The translations under genes and the position numbers were made by a program. The notes under the pieces are model-generated. The model had not been told where the DNA came from, did not search any database, and saw only the letters and a list, made by a program, of their open reading frames with translations. Shown in pieces: positions 46,723 to 55,687 of a stretch of DNA of 64,000 nucleotides. Origin of the DNA: Mycobacterium sp. ITM-2016-00316. GTDB lineage: Bacteria; Actinomycetota; Actinomycetes; Mycobacteriales; Mycobacteriaceae. The stretch covers positions 992,001 through 1,056,000 of the forward strand of contig NZ_CP134398.1 of assembly GCF_002968335.2 (NCBI RefSeq), given 5' to 3'. How positions within the stretch are numbered: the first letter of the stretch is position 1; every line of letters starts with the position of its first letter.

Positions 46723-48108
46723 ATGAACACCCGCCATGGGGCAACCGTGATCGATACGGCAGAACTGGTCCGTTCGGGTCAGGCGAGCGCACAAGACACC
46801 GTGGCCCAGGCCTTGGCGGTCGTCGAGGAGACCAATGGTGCGCTCAACGCCTTCATCCACGTCGACGGCGACCGGGCCCTGGATTGGGCCCGCCAGGTCG
46901 ACCGGGTGGTGGCTCGCGGCGGCGATCCGGGTCCGCTGGCCGGCGTGCCGATGGGGGTCAAGGAGCTGCAACCGGTGGAAGGCTGGCCGTTCGCGATGGG
47001 CAGCACGCTGCATGCGGGCCGGATCGCCGACCACACCTGCACCCTGGTGTCCCGTGCGGTCGCTGCGGGTGCGGTGCCGATCGGGGTCACCGCCTCACCG
47101 GAGTTCGGCCGGGCGTCCTACACCGCGTCGGTACTGCACGGCACCACCCGCAACCCCTGGAACACCGACCTGACACCGGGCGGGTCCAGTGGCGGGTCGG
47201 CCGCCGCGGTCGCGTCCGGCATGGTGCCCGTGGCCACCGGCACCGACGGTGCCGGCTCATTGCGCATTCCGGCGTCGTACTGCGGACTCGTGGGCTTCAA
47301 AGCGACCTATGGGTTGGTTCCACGAGGGCCACGGCACCGGGGAGTCGCCGACAACGACCACTACGGGGTGCTCACCCGAACCGTTGCCGACACCGCGCGA
47401 CTGCTCGACAGCATCTGCGGCATCGATCATCGTGATCGGGCCTCCCTGCCGGCGCCCGCGGGTTCCTTCGAAAAAGGCTTGTACGCAACGGATGTGAGTT
47501 CTCTGCGAGTGGCATTCACGGCGACGTTCGGTGACGCCCCGTGTGATCCCGAGGTGGCCGCAGCAGCCGAATCGGCCGCCGAGAAATTCATCGAGGCCCT
47601 CGGCGCACGGCGGGTGAGTGCCGCTGCGGTGCGCCTCGACCCCGCGTGCAGTACCGCGTTTCGCACGCTGTCGGCGCCGGACGTCTATGCCCAGGTCGGC
47701 TCGCCGGCGAGTTTCGGCGACGTGCATCCGGCGGTGCGTCGCTACTTCGAGGCCGCCGCCGACCTGGACGCCACGACGCTGCTCGACGCGCACGAGGCGC
47801 GGGCCCGGCTGGTGGCGGATATGGCGGCGGCGTTCCAGACGTTCGACCTGCTGCTCACGCCGGCCGCCACGGTGCCTTGCTTCGCGGCCGAAGGGCCCAT
47901 GCCCACCGAGATCGACGGTCGCCCGGTGGACCATTGGGGCGCGTTGGCCCTCACCTATCCGTTCAACCTCACCGGCCAGCCGGCGATCTCCGTTCCGGCG
48001 GCCTTCGTGGGCGGTGCGCCCATGGGTCTGCAGATCGTCGGCCGCAGGCACGCTGACGCCACCGTGTTGGCGGCCGCAGCGGCGTGCGAGCGGATCGGCC
48101 TTTCCTAG
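46723..48108 (+). CDS. Amidase-signature hydrolase
   Basis: 461 aa from ATG 46723; GTG 46708, overlapping the permease stop, is an alternative. Ser-cisSer-Lys triad complete: Lys80 in GVKELQ, Ser155 in GGSSGGS, Ser179 in GAGSLRIP. Hydrolyses an amide, releasing ammonia or an amine. Co-directional with and 11 bp behind permease 2, so it may act on the imported compound. Last gene before the spc ribosomal block. Confidence 0.88.
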   Translation: MNTRHGATVIDTAELVRSGQASAQDTVAQALAVVEETNGALNAFIHVDGDRALDWARQVDRVVARGGDPGPLAGVPMGVKELQPVEGWPFAMGSTLHAGRIADHTCTLVSRAVAAGAVPIGVTASPEFGRASYTASVLHGTTRNPWNTDLTPGGSSGGSAAAVASGMVPVATGTDGAGSLRIPASYCGLVGFKATYGLVPRGPRHRGVADNDHYGVLTRTVADTARLLDSICGIDHRDRASLPAPAGSFEKGLYATDVSSLRVAFTATFGDAPCDPEVAAAAESAAEKFIEALGARRVSAAAVRLDPACSTAFRTLSAPDVYAQVGSPASFGDVHPAVRRYFEAAADLDATTLLDAHEARARLVADMAAAFQTFDLLLTPAATVPCFAAEGPMPTEIDGRPVDHWGALALTYPFNLTGQPAISVPAAFVGGAPMGLQIVGRRHADATVLAAAAACERIGLS

Positions 48109-48145
48109 CAGGCCACGTACGTTTTGTGTGGTGTCGGTGAGCAAT

Positions 48146-48174
48146 TTGGCTCTGCGCAGGTCGTCCCCTAGACT
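48146..48174 (+). promoter_or_regulatory. Candidate spc promoter
   Basis: TTGGCT (48146-48151), 17-bp spacer, TAGACT (48169-48174). Good sigma-A layout, about 130 nt before rplN. The -10 lies inside the palindrome CCCCTAG-ACT-CTAGGGG (48165-48181). Confidence 0.65.
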
Positions 48175-48181
48175 CTAGGGG
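48165..48181. promoter_or_regulatory. 17-bp perfect palindrome over the spc -10
   Basis: CCCCTAG and CTAGGGG arms around ACT; it covers the presumed -10 hexamer, so a bound protein would block the promoter. Also symmetric enough to influence melting. No regulator is known to me. Confidence 0.55.
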
Positions 48182-48199
48182 TTGCCTGGGGCAGACCTC

Positions 48200-48221
48200 G
48201 GTTCTCTCATGTGAGAAAACC
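48200..48221 (+). other. Leader hairpin before rplN
   Basis: GGTTCTCTCA and TGTGAGAAAACC form a near-perfect stem (one C/A mismatch) in the untranslated leader, about 80 nt before the rplN start. No T-run follows, so it is not a terminator; role unknown. Confidence 0.4.
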
Positions 48222-48301
48222 CTGCGTGCTCTCGGGGCAACAAAGACCGCGCACGTCAGGTCGGTATCTGCCGTGCACACATAACCAGGTCAGGAGATCG
48301 A

Positions 48302-48670
48302 GTGATTCAGCAGGAATCGCGCGTGAAGGTGGCCGACAACACGGGTGCCAAGGAAATCTTGTGCATCCGAGTTCTCGGCGGCTCGGCGCGACGTTATGCC
48401 GGCATCGGCGACATCATCGTGGCGACCGTCAAGGACGCCATCCCCGGCGGCAACGTCAAGAAGGGCGACGTCGTCAAGGCCGTGATCGTGCGCACCGTGA
48501 AGGAACGTCGTCGCGCAGACGGCAGCTACATCCGATTCGACGAGAACGCCGCCGTCATCATCAAGGCGGACAACGATCCGCGCGGCACCCGCATCTTCGG
48601 CCCGGTGGGCCGCGAGCTGCGTGAGAAGAAGTTCATGAAGATCGTTTCGCTCGCCCCGGAGGTGCTGTAA
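48302..48670 (+). CDS. rplN: 50S ribosomal protein L14
   Basis: 122 aa from GTG 48302 with CAGGAGATC upstream. [18 protein letters not shown] start and the [13 protein letters not shown] block. Contacts the 30S through bridge B8. First gene of the spc-type operon, adjacent to rplX without a gap. Confidence 0.98.
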   Translation: MIQQESRVKVADNTGAKEILCIRVLGGSARRYAGIGDIIVATVKDAIPGGNVKKGDVVKAVIVRTVKERRRADGSYIRFDENAAVIIKADNDPRGTRIFGPVGRELREKKFMKIVSLAPEVL

Positions 48671-48988
48671 ATGAAGGTGCACAAGGGTGACACCGTGCTC
48701 GTGATCTCCGGTAAGGACAAGGGCGCCAAGGGCAAGGTCATCGAGGCCTACCCGACCCGCGAGAAGGTCCTCGTCGAGGGCGTCAACCGGATCAAGAAGC
48801 ACACCGCGCAGTCGCAGAACGAGCGCGGCGCCTCCTCCGGCGGCATCGTCACGCAGGAGGCTGCCATCCACGTCTCCAACGTGATGGTCATCGACTCCGA
48901 CGGCAACCCCACCCGCATCGGCTACCGCGTCGACGAGGAGTCGGGCAAGAAGGTCCGGGTCTCCAAGCGCAACGGCAAGGACATCTGA
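48671..48988 (+). CDS. rplX: 50S ribosomal protein L24
   Basis: 105 aa, KOW motif [19 protein letters not shown] at the N-terminus. Early assembly factor of the 50S subunit. Starts on the base after the rplN stop. Confidence 0.98.
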   Translation: MKVHKGDTVLVISGKDKGAKGKVIEAYPTREKVLVEGVNRIKKHTAQSQNERGASSGGIVTQEAAIHVSNVMVIDSDGNPTRIGYRVDEESGKKVRVSKRNGKDI

Positions 48989-48990
48989 GA

Positions 48991-49563
48991 ATGACCACAG
49001 TAGAGAACGCCGCCAAGGTGCAGCCGCGGCTGAAGCAGCGCTACCGCGAGGAAATCAAGGACGCGCTCAACAAAGAGTTCAACTACGCCAACGTGATGCA
49101 GATCCCGGGCGTGGTGAAGGTCGTCGTGAACATGGGTGTCGGTGACGCCGCCCGTGACGCGAAGCTGATCAACGGAGCGGTCAACGACCTCGCCCTGATC
49201 ACCGGCCAGAAGCCCGAGATCCGCAAGGCGCGCAAGTCCATCGCCCAGTTCAAGCTTCGCGAGGGCATGCCGATCGGCGCCCGCGTGACGCTGCGCGGCG
49301 ACCGCATGTGGGAGTTCCTGGACCGCCTGGTCTCGATCGCGCTTCCTCGTATCCGCGACTTCCGTGGTCTGAGCCCCAAGCAGTTCGACGGCAGCGGTAA
49401 CTACACCTTCGGGCTCTCCGAGCAGTCGGTGTTCCACGAGATCGACGTGGATTCCATCGATCGCCCCCGCGGCATGGACATCACCGTCGTCACCACGGCG
49501 ACCAACGACGACGAAGGACGAGTGCTGCTGCGGGCCCTCGGCTTTCCGTTCAAGGAGAACTGA
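48991..49563 (+). CDS. rplE: 50S ribosomal protein L5
   Basis: 190 aa with [18 protein letters not shown] and [17 protein letters not shown]. Binds 5S rRNA and the P-site tRNA. Two bases separate it from each neighbour. Confidence 0.98.
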   Translation: MTTVENAAKVQPRLKQRYREEIKDALNKEFNYANVMQIPGVVKVVVNMGVGDAARDAKLINGAVNDLALITGQKPEIRKARKSIAQFKLREGMPIGARVTLRGDRMWEFLDRLVSIALPRIRDFRGLSPKQFDGSGNYTFGLSEQSVFHEIDVDSIDRPRGMDITVVTTATNDDEGRVLLRALGFPFKEN

Positions 49564-49565
49564 GC

Positions 49566-49751
49566 ATGGCAAAGAAGGCTCTGGTCAACAAGGCCAACAA
49601 GAAGCCGAAGTTCAAGGTGCGCGGTTACACCCGGTGCAACCGGTGCGGCCGTCCGCACGCGGTGTTCCGCAAGTTCGGCCTGTGCCGGATCTGCTTGCGC
49701 GAAATGGCGCACGCGGGCGAACTGCCCGGTGTCCAGAAGTCCAGCTGGTAA
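49566..49751 (+). CDS. rpsN: 30S ribosomal protein S14, zinc-binding type
   Basis: 61 aa, with [20 protein letters not shown] giving the two CxxC pairs of the C+ (type Z) S14. The zinc-free paralogue, used under zinc limitation, is not in this window. An 88-bp gap to rpsH is the largest inside this operon. Confidence 0.97.
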   Translation: MAKKALVNKANKKPKFKVRGYTRCNRCGRPHAVFRKFGLCRICLREMAHAGELPGVQKSSW

Positions 49752-49839
49752 CCAGCATTCATTCGAATTCAAATTTCGGAAGGCCCAGAGTGTCGATTGA
49801 CCGAATGGGAACCGCCGCAAGGAAGGTGAACCGGCTGTC

Positions 49840-50238
49840 ATGACGATGACCGATCCCATCGCAGACTTCTTGACGCGTCTGCGTAACGCCAACTCGGCGT
49901 ACCACGATGAGGTGACCCTGCCCCACTCGAAGATCAAGGCGAACATCGCCGAGATCCTCAAGAAAGAGGGCTACATCTCCGATTACCGCACCGAGGATGC
50001 CCGCGTAGGCAAAGCCCTTGTGGTGCAGCTGAAGTACGGCCCCAGCCGTGAGCGCAGCATCGCCGGCCTGCGCCGGGTGAGCAAGCCCGGTCTGCGGGTC
50101 TACGCAAAGTCCACCAATCTGCCTCGGGTGCTCGGCGGCCTGGGCGTGGCGATCATCTCCACGTCCTCCGGTCTGCTCACCGATCGCCAGGCAACTCGAC
50201 AAGGCGTGGGCGGCGAAGTCCTCGCCTACGTCTGGTAG
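49840..50238 (+). CDS. rpsH: 30S ribosomal protein S8
   Basis: 132 aa from ATG 49840; [18 protein letters not shown] start and C-terminal [15 protein letters not shown]. Binds central 16S rRNA; in E. coli it represses the spc operon by binding mRNA near rplE. GGAAGGTG precedes the start. Confidence 0.98.
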   Translation: MTMTDPIADFLTRLRNANSAYHDEVTLPHSKIKANIAEILKKEGYISDYRTEDARVGKALVVQLKYGPSRERSIAGLRRVSKPGLRVYAKSTNLPRVLGGLGVAIISTSSGLLTDRQATRQGVGGEVLAYVW

Positions 50239-50251
50239 GGGAACGAAAAAC

Positions 50252-50791
50252 ATGTCGCGTATTGGAAAGCAGCCGGTCCTGGTTCCTGCCGGGGTCGATG
50301 TGGCCATCGATGGCCAGAACGTGTCGGTCAAGGGACCCAAAGGCACCCTGACCCTGGATGTCGCCGAGCCGATCGTGGTCTCGCGCAACGACGAAGGCGC
50401 CATCGTGGTGAGCCGTCCCGACGACGAGCGGCGTAGCCGCTCGCTGCACGGGCTGTCACGCACCTTGGTGGCCAACCTGGTCACCGGTGTCACCGAGGGC
50501 TACACCACCAAGATGGAGATCTTCGGCGTCGGTTACCGCGTCGCGCTCAAGGGTGCAAACCTGGAGTTCGCGCTCGGCTACAGCCACCCGGTCCTCATCG
50601 AAGCGCCCGAGGGCATCACGTTCGCGGTCGAGACACCCACGAAGTTCTCGATCACGGGCATCGACAAGCAGAAGGTCGGCCAGATCGCTGCGGTCATCCG
50701 CCGCCTGCGCCGCCCCGACCCGTACAAGGGCAAGGGCGTGCGGTACGAGGGTGAGCAGATCCGCCGCAAGGTCGGAAAGACAGGTAAGTAA
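50252..50791 (+). CDS. rplF: 50S ribosomal protein L6
   Basis: 179 aa: [17 protein letters not shown] start and C-terminal signature [15 protein letters not shown]. Lies near the factor-binding site. 13 bp after rpsH. Confidence 0.98.
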   Translation: MSRIGKQPVLVPAGVDVAIDGQNVSVKGPKGTLTLDVAEPIVVSRNDEGAIVVSRPDDERRSRSLHGLSRTLVANLVTGVTEGYTTKMEIFGVGYRVALKGANLEFALGYSHPVLIEAPEGITFAVETPTKFSITGIDKQKVGQIAAVIRRLRRPDPYKGKGVRYEGEQIRRKVGKTGK

Positions 50792-50793
50792 CC

Positions 50794-51210
50794 ATGGCTT
50801 CCACGAAAACTGATGCAGCCGCCGGCACCAAGCACAAGCCGGTGGGCCAGAACATCTCCGAGACCCGTCGGGTCGCGCGGATCCGTCGTCACGCCCGGTT
50901 GCGCAAGAAGGTCTCCGGCACGGCCGACGCTCCGCGTCTGATGGTCAACCGGTCGTCTCGGCATATCCACGTCCAGCTCATCGACGATCTCGCCGGCGTC
51001 ACCGTGGCCGCGGCCTCGTCCATCGAGCCCGATGTGCGTGCCGTCGACGGCGACAAGAAGGCACAGAGCGTGCGGGTCGGTCAGCTGATCGCCGAGCGCG
51101 CCAAGGCCGCTGGTGTCGAGACGGTCGTGTTCGACCGTGGCGGCTACACCTACGGCGGCCGGATCGCCGCGCTGGCCGATGCCGCGCGCGAAGGCGGGCT
51201 GAAATTCTGA
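50794..51210 (+). CDS. rplR: 50S ribosomal protein L18
   Basis: 138 aa, with an Ala/Lys/Thr-rich N-terminal extension of about 20 residues before [17 protein letters not shown]. Binds 5S rRNA. Ends AAREGGLKF as usual. Confidence 0.98.
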   Translation: MASTKTDAAAGTKHKPVGQNISETRRVARIRRHARLRKKVSGTADAPRLMVNRSSRHIHVQLIDDLAGVTVAAASSIEPDVRAVDGDKKAQSVRVGQLIAERAKAAGVETVVFDRGGYTYGGRIAALADAAREGGLKF

Positions 51211-51232
51211 TGACTGACAACGAGAGGACTGC

Positions 51233-51901
51233 ATGATGGCCGACCAGGCTGGCGCCGGTTCGGCGCAGGACAATCGCGGCGGCCGCGGAGATCGCGGCGG
51301 CCGAGGCCGTGACGATCGTGGCGGCCGTGGCCGCGGCGACGACCGCGGTGAGAAGAGCAACTACATCGAGCGCGTCGTCACCATCAACCGCGTCTCCAAG
51401 GTGGTCAAGGGTGGTCGGCGTTTCAGCTTCACCGCTCTGGTCATCGTCGGTGACGGCAACGGCATGGTCGGCGTCGGCTACGGCAAGGCCAAGGAAGTTC
51501 CGGCCGCCATCGCCAAGGGCGTCGAGGAGGCTCGCAAGAACTTCTTCCGCGTGCCGCTGATCGGTAGCACCATCGTGCACCCGGTTCAGGGTGAGGCTGC
51601 GGCCGGTGTCGTGATGCTGCGTCCGGCCAGCCCCGGTACCGGTGTCATCGCCGGCGGTGCCTGCCGCGCCGTGCTCGAATGCGCTGGGGTGCACGATGTC
51701 CTGGCCAAGTCGCTGGGTAGCGATAATGCGATCAACGTGGTGCATGCCACCGTCGCCGCGCTCAAGATGATCCAGCGGCCCGAAGAGGTGGCGGCCCGAC
51801 GTGGGCTCGCCATCGAGGATGTGGCGCCGGCCGGCATGCTCAAGGCCCGGCGCGAAAGCGAGGCGCTGGCCGCCAGTGCCGCGCGTGAGGGGTCGGCATA
51901 G
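51233..51901 (+). CDS. rpsE: 30S ribosomal protein S5 with RG-rich N-terminus
   Basis: 222 aa from ATG 51233 (51236 equally possible; CGAGAGGAC upstream). Residues 10-42 consist of Gly/Arg/Asp repeats ([15 protein letters not shown] type), a mycobacterial extension missing in E. coli. The core has [20 protein letters not shown] and the [10 protein letters not shown] loop involved in decoding accuracy. Confidence 0.97.
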   Translation: MMADQAGAGSAQDNRGGRGDRGGRGRDDRGGRGRGDDRGEKSNYIERVVTINRVSKVVKGGRRFSFTALVIVGDGNGMVGVGYGKAKEVPAAIAKGVEEARKNFFRVPLIGSTIVHPVQGEAAAGVVMLRPASPGTGVIAGGACRAVLECAGVHDVLAKSLGSDNAINVVHATVAALKMIQRPEEVAARRGLAIEDVAPAGMLKARRESEALAASAAREGSA

Positions 51902-51903
51902 TC

Positions 51904-52083
51904 ATGGCAGAGCTCAAGATCACCCAGGTGCGCGGGACCATCGGCGCACGCTGGAAGCAGCGCGAGAGCCTGCGCACGCTGGGGCTGCGGAAGATCCGCC
52001 AGTCCGTGGTCCGTGAGGACAACGCTCAGACCCGTGGTCTGATCAAGACCGTGCATCACCTCATCACGGTCGAGGAGGTCTAG
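51904..52083 (+). CDS. rpmD: 50S ribosomal protein L30
   Basis: 59 aa, starting [14 protein letters not shown] and containing [15 protein letters not shown]. Start ATG is two bases after the rpsE stop; 5 bp before rplO. Short and easily missed by length filters. Confidence 0.97.
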   Translation: MAELKITQVRGTIGARWKQRESLRTLGLRKIRQSVVREDNAQTRGLIKTVHHLITVEEV

Positions 52084-52088
52084 GAATC

Positions 52089-52532
52089 ATGAGTGTCATC
52101 AAGCTTCACGACCTGAAGCCCGCCCCCGGGTCGAAGACGAAGAAGACCCGCGTCGGACGTGGCGAGGGCTCCAAGGGTAAGACCGCGGGTCGCGGCACCA
52201 AGGGCACCAAGGCACGTAAGAACGTCCCCTCGACCTTCGAGGGTGGCCAGATGCCGATCCACATGCGGCTCCCGAAGCTCAAGGGCTTCACGAACCGCTT
52301 CCGGGTGGCCTACGAGGTCGTCAACATCGGCGATATCACCAAGGCATTCCCGGAGGGTGGCACCATCGGTGTCGCCGAGCTGGTGGACAAGGGCCTGGTT
52401 CGCAAGAAGAGCCTGGTGAAGGTCCTCGGCGACGGCAAGCTGACCGTCAAGGTCGATATCACCGCCAACAAGTTCAGTGCCACCGCGCGGGAGGCCATCA
52501 CGGCCGCCGGCGGTTCGGCCACCGAACTGTAG
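52089..52532 (+). CDS. rplO: 50S ribosomal protein L15
   Basis: 147 aa: [20 protein letters not shown] and the [18 protein letters not shown] segment ([17 protein letters not shown]). Late 50S assembly protein. Followed by a terminator, so secY is not in this operon but 9 kb downstream. Confidence 0.98.
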   Translation: MSVIKLHDLKPAPGSKTKKTRVGRGEGSKGKTAGRGTKGTKARKNVPSTFEGGQMPIHMRLPKLKGFTNRFRVAYEVVNIGDITKAFPEGGTIGVAELVDKGLVRKKSLVKVLGDGKLTVKVDITANKFSATAREAITAAGGSATEL

Positions 52533-52543
52533 AAGTCTCTGAC

Positions 52544-52578
52544 CGCGAAGGCCCCTGCTCCGGCAGGGGCCTTTCGCG
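52544..52578 (+). terminator. Intrinsic terminator after rplO
   Basis: CGCGAAGGCCCCTGC pairs with GCAGGGGCCTTTCGCG (one bulged base), 4-nt loop. The T-run is only TTT within the stem, but the stem is very strong. Confidence 0.85.
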
Positions 52579-52816
52579 TTGTCGGGACATGCGCGGTGCC
52601 GTGAGTTGGCCAGGTATCTACACGAGTTCAGTCTCGGTGCCCGGATGGTTCTGAACACTGACACCAGGTATGGCTCAGCGCCGGCTCAGCTACACCACTT
52701 CAGCCAACGGCGCCCGGCCCTACCCCGGCTGAAACCACGTAGGTGTCGGCGATCGGTCGCAGGGGTTTCTCGATCGGCGAAAGGGCCCGCCGCCGCGGCG
52801 CCGGTAGGCTCGGAAG
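52579..52816. other. Intergenic region before sppA
   Basis: 238 bp. No gene or clear promoter recognised; CGGAAG before 52817 is the likely ribosome site of sppA. Confidence 0.4.
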
Positions 52817-54586
52817 ATGTTCGGATTCCTCCCCAGCCTGCCCGGTCCCGACGACCTGAAGTCACTGGTGCGCAAGGTCGACACGGCCCGCCACAATGGT
52901 GTGCCCGACGGCTGTGTGCTCGAACTCGATCTGCAGTCCGCACCACCGGAATCGCTCGGGTTCGACCCCTTCGCGCTCATATCGCTCGGCGGCCGGCCGT
53001 TGACGCTGCGCCAGGCTGTCGATGCGCTGCACCGTGCCGCCGAAGACGACCGGGTCGCCGGGCTGATCGCCAGGATCCAGCTGCCGGCCGCCGCCCCCGG
53101 CCCGGTGCAGGAACTGCGCGACGCCATCGCCGCCTTCGGCACGGTTAAGCCCACCCTGGCCTGGGCGGAAACCTACCCGGGCACACTGTCCTACTACCTG
53201 GCCTCGGCATTCCGCGAGGTCTGGATGCAGCCGTCGGGCACGGTCGGGCTGATCGGATTCGCCACCAGTGCGCTGTTCTTGCGCGGTGCCCTGGACAAGG
53301 CCGGTATCGAGGCGCAGTTCGTGGCGCGCGGCGAATACAAGTCGGCGGCAAACCTTTTCACGCAGGACAGCTACACCGACGCACACCGGGAGGCTGACAC
53401 CGCGTTGATCGGCAGCCTGCACACACAGGTGCTGGCCGCGGTGGCCGAATCCCGTCACCTCGATGCCGCCGAGGTGGACGCACTGGCCGACCAGGCGCCG
53501 CTGCTGCGCGATGCCGCGGTGTCGGCAAAGTTGGTCGATCGCATCGGTTTCCGCGACGAGGCCTACGCCCGGATCGCCGAACTCACCGGCGCCCCGGCGG
53601 CTGCCGACGGCGAGGATGCCCCGCCGCGACTGTTCCTGTCGCGGTACGCGAAGGCGAATGCGTTCAAGCCCGCGTCGTCGATGCCGGGCCGCAAGTCAAA
53701 ACCCGGGATCGCCGTGGTCACCCTGGACGGGCCGATCGTCAGCGGGCGTGGCGGCCCGCAGATGCTGCCGTTCGGGAACTCCAACGCCGGCGGTGACACC
53801 ATCGCGGCGGCGCTGCGGGAAGCCGTCGCCGACGACGATGTGGCGGCCATCGTCCTTCGGGTCAACAGCCCGGGCGGGTCGGTCACCGGATCGGAAACCA
53901 TTTGGCGCGAGGTGGTTCGGGCCACCGAGGCCGGCAAACCGGTGATTGCCTCGATGGGCGCGGTGGCGGCATCCGGCGGGTATTACGTGTCGATGGCCGC
54001 CGACGAGATCATCGCCAACGCGGGAACCATCACCGGATCGATCGGCGTGGTGACCGGAAAGCTGGTGTCCCGCCAACTCAAGGACAAGCTCGGTGTCGGC
54101 GCGGATTCGGTGCGCACCAACGCAAATGCCGATGCCTGGTCCAGCAACGAGCGCTTCACCGACGAACAGCAGGCGCACGTGGAGGCCGAGGCCGATCTGT
54201 TCTACGCCGATTTTGTGGAACGGGTCGCCGACGGGCGCCACCTCACGGTGGCCGCGGTCGAAGAGGTCGCGCGTGGCCGGGTGTGGACGGGCTCTGATGC
54301 CAAGGAACGTGGTCTGGTCGACGAACTCGGCGGATTGCGCACCGCGATCGGCCGCGCCAAGGTGCGCGCCGGCTACGCGCCGGATACCGAGGTGCGGATC
54401 GTCAACTACCCGGGTTCGTCCATGCTGGACGTGCTGCGACCCAAGGCCTCCTCGCAGCCCGCGGCAGCGTCGCTGCCGCAGGCCGTCGGTGCGCTGCTGG
54501 GCAGCTCGGTCGCGAGCGTGTTCGAGCAGGTGGAGCGCTCGGTCAGCGGTGCTCACGCACTATGGCTGGGAGACTTCAGGTTCTGA
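52817..54586 (+). CDS. sppA: SppA, signal peptide peptidase (protease IV type)
   Basis: 589 aa, long 67-kDa form with two tandem S49 domains. Catalytic Lys175 in GEYKSAAN (N-terminal domain) and nucleophile Ser386 in AASGGYYV (C-terminal domain): the split dyad of protease IV. No classical signal sequence; a hydrophobic segment LSYYLASAF is in the N-terminal half. Digests leftover signal peptides in the membrane. Position before UPF0677 genes agrees with other mycobacteria. Confidence 0.93.
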   Translation: MFGFLPSLPGPDDLKSLVRKVDTARHNGVPDGCVLELDLQSAPPESLGFDPFALISLGGRPLTLRQAVDALHRAAEDDRVAGLIARIQLPAAAPGPVQELRDAIAAFGTVKPTLAWAETYPGTLSYYLASAFREVWMQPSGTVGLIGFATSALFLRGALDKAGIEAQFVARGEYKSAANLFTQDSYTDAHREADTALIGSLHTQVLAAVAESRHLDAAEVDALADQAPLLRDAAVSAKLVDRIGFRDEAYARIAELTGAPAAADGEDAPPRLFLSRYAKANAFKPASSMPGRKSKPGIAVVTLDGPIVSGRGGPQMLPFGNSNAGGDTIAAALREAVADDDVAAIVLRVNSPGGSVTGSETIWREVVRATEAGKPVIASMGAVAASGGYYVSMAADEIIANAGTITGSIGVVTGKLVSRQLKDKLGVGADSVRTNANADAWSSNERFTDEQQAHVEAEADLFYADFVERVADGRHLTVAAVEEVARGRVWTGSDAKERGLVDELGGLRTAIGRAKVRAGYAPDTEVRIVNYPGSSMLDVLRPKASSQPAAASLPQAVGALLGSSVASVFEQVERSVSGAHALWLGDFRF

Positions 54587-54665
54587 TGTCGGTGCATCGC
54601 TCCCCGCGGTGACGGGTGCGTCTATCGTGGGCGGGTCGGTGCAGGTCGAACGGAAGGCGGGCTCC

Positions 54666-55304
54666 ATGCGCGGTTCGCCCGTGAGCCTGGCCATCGTAAA
54701 CGACTACGAACTCATCGTCGCGGGGCTGGCCGCATTGTTGGCGCCCTACCGCGACCGGCTCCGCATCGTCGAACTCGATTCCAGGACCGATGTGCAGAGT
54801 CCGGTCGACATCGCGATCTGGGACACCTTTGCCGCCGCCCAGGGGGACCGCACCGATGTCAGTGACCTGGTCGGCCAGCCCCATATCGGGCGGGTTGCGG
54901 TGTACTCGTGGAACATCGACCAGCTGCTGATCGACCGCTCCCTGGCCGGCGGAGTGAGCGGCTATCTGGCCAAATCGCTGCCGGTCGACACGTTGGTCGA
55001 CTGCCTGGAGCGTATCCATGCCGGCGAGACGGTGGTGGAACGCGGCGACGGCAGCATGTCGATGCCGATGGAGTGGCCCGGCCGGGACGCGGGCCTGTCT
55101 GCCCGGGAAGCTGAGGTCCTCGCGCTGATCACCCAGGGCCAGACGAACAGCGAGATCGCCGAACGCTGCTATCTGTCCATCAACACGGTCAAGTCCGTGG
55201 TGCGTTCCACCTATCGCAAGCTCGGCGTCACCCGGCGCGCGCAGGCGGTGGCCTGGGGGATGGAACATGACTTCCGGCCCGACGTGTCCCGACTACACCC
55301 CTGA
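54666..55304 (+). CDS. LuxR-type regulator with altered receiver domain
   Basis: 212 aa from ATG 54666 behind GGAAGGCGGG. The receiver keeps Asp53 (DIAIWDTF) and Lys in GYLAKSLP, but the acidic pair is Asn12-Asp13 (VNDYELIV) and the usual MPxxxG loop after Asp53 is missing. C-terminal LuxR HTH: AREAEVLALITQGQTNSEIA, SINTVKSVVR. No histidine kinase adjacent. Targets probably local: the 3' end carries CTACACCC, complementary to GGGTGTAG in the following gap. Confidence 0.85.
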   Translation: MRGSPVSLAIVNDYELIVAGLAALLAPYRDRLRIVELDSRTDVQSPVDIAIWDTFAAAQGDRTDVSDLVGQPHIGRVAVYSWNIDQLLIDRSLAGGVSGYLAKSLPVDTLVDCLERIHAGETVVERGDGSMSMPMEWPGRDAGLSAREAEVLALITQGQTNSEIAERCYLSINTVKSVVRSTYRKLGVTRRAQAVAWGMEHDFRPDVSRLHP

Positions 55305-55315
55305 GCGCCGTGATC

Positions 55316-55333
55316 ACACCCCAAAGGGTGTAG
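55316..55333. promoter_or_regulatory. Inverted repeat ACACCC-N4-GGGTGT
   Basis: ACACCC (55316-55321) and GGGTGT (55326-55331), followed by AG. Located between the LuxR gene and the next operon; CTACACCC at 55293-55300 offers a second partner. Operator or weak terminator. Confidence 0.4.
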
Positions 55334-55372
55334 TTCGGTGGGCCGATCAGGCGTTGACTGCTCAGTGTGCAG

Positions 55373-55687
55373 ATGCTCATCGACCAGGAACCGCGGTCAC
55401 GGCTGCCGGCTGACGGACCCGTCGACGTGGTGGCGGCCTCCATAGATGGCCGTCACGATGACCCCATGCTGCTCGCGCAACGGGGACGGGCCGCGGTCGC
55501 CAGGGTGAGCCAAAAGACCTTGCGCAGCGCGGGTCACGTGCTCGGCCCGGGCCCACTGGTGAGCGAGGAGGAGTACGCGAGACGGATGGGTGATCTGGGT
55601 GTGTACCTACGGCAGCATCACCGAGACCGTGATCTGGCCTATCTGGGCGAGCTCGCCCTCGCGGCCGCGGAGCGACGTCATGGATGA
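55373..55687 (+). CDS. Small hypothetical protein
   Basis: 104 aa from ATG 55373 (GTG 55367 in frame). No domain recognised; alpha-helical with RVSQKTLRSAGHVLG and a charged C-terminus. Overlaps the start of the PIG-L fusion by 8 bp, the only evidence besides coding bias that it is a gene. Function unknown. Confidence 0.6.
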   Translation: MLIDQEPRSRLPADGPVDVVAASIDGRHDDPMLLAQRGRAAVARVSQKTLRSAGHVLGPGPLVSEEEYARRMGDLGVYLRQHHRDRDLAYLGELALAAAERRHG

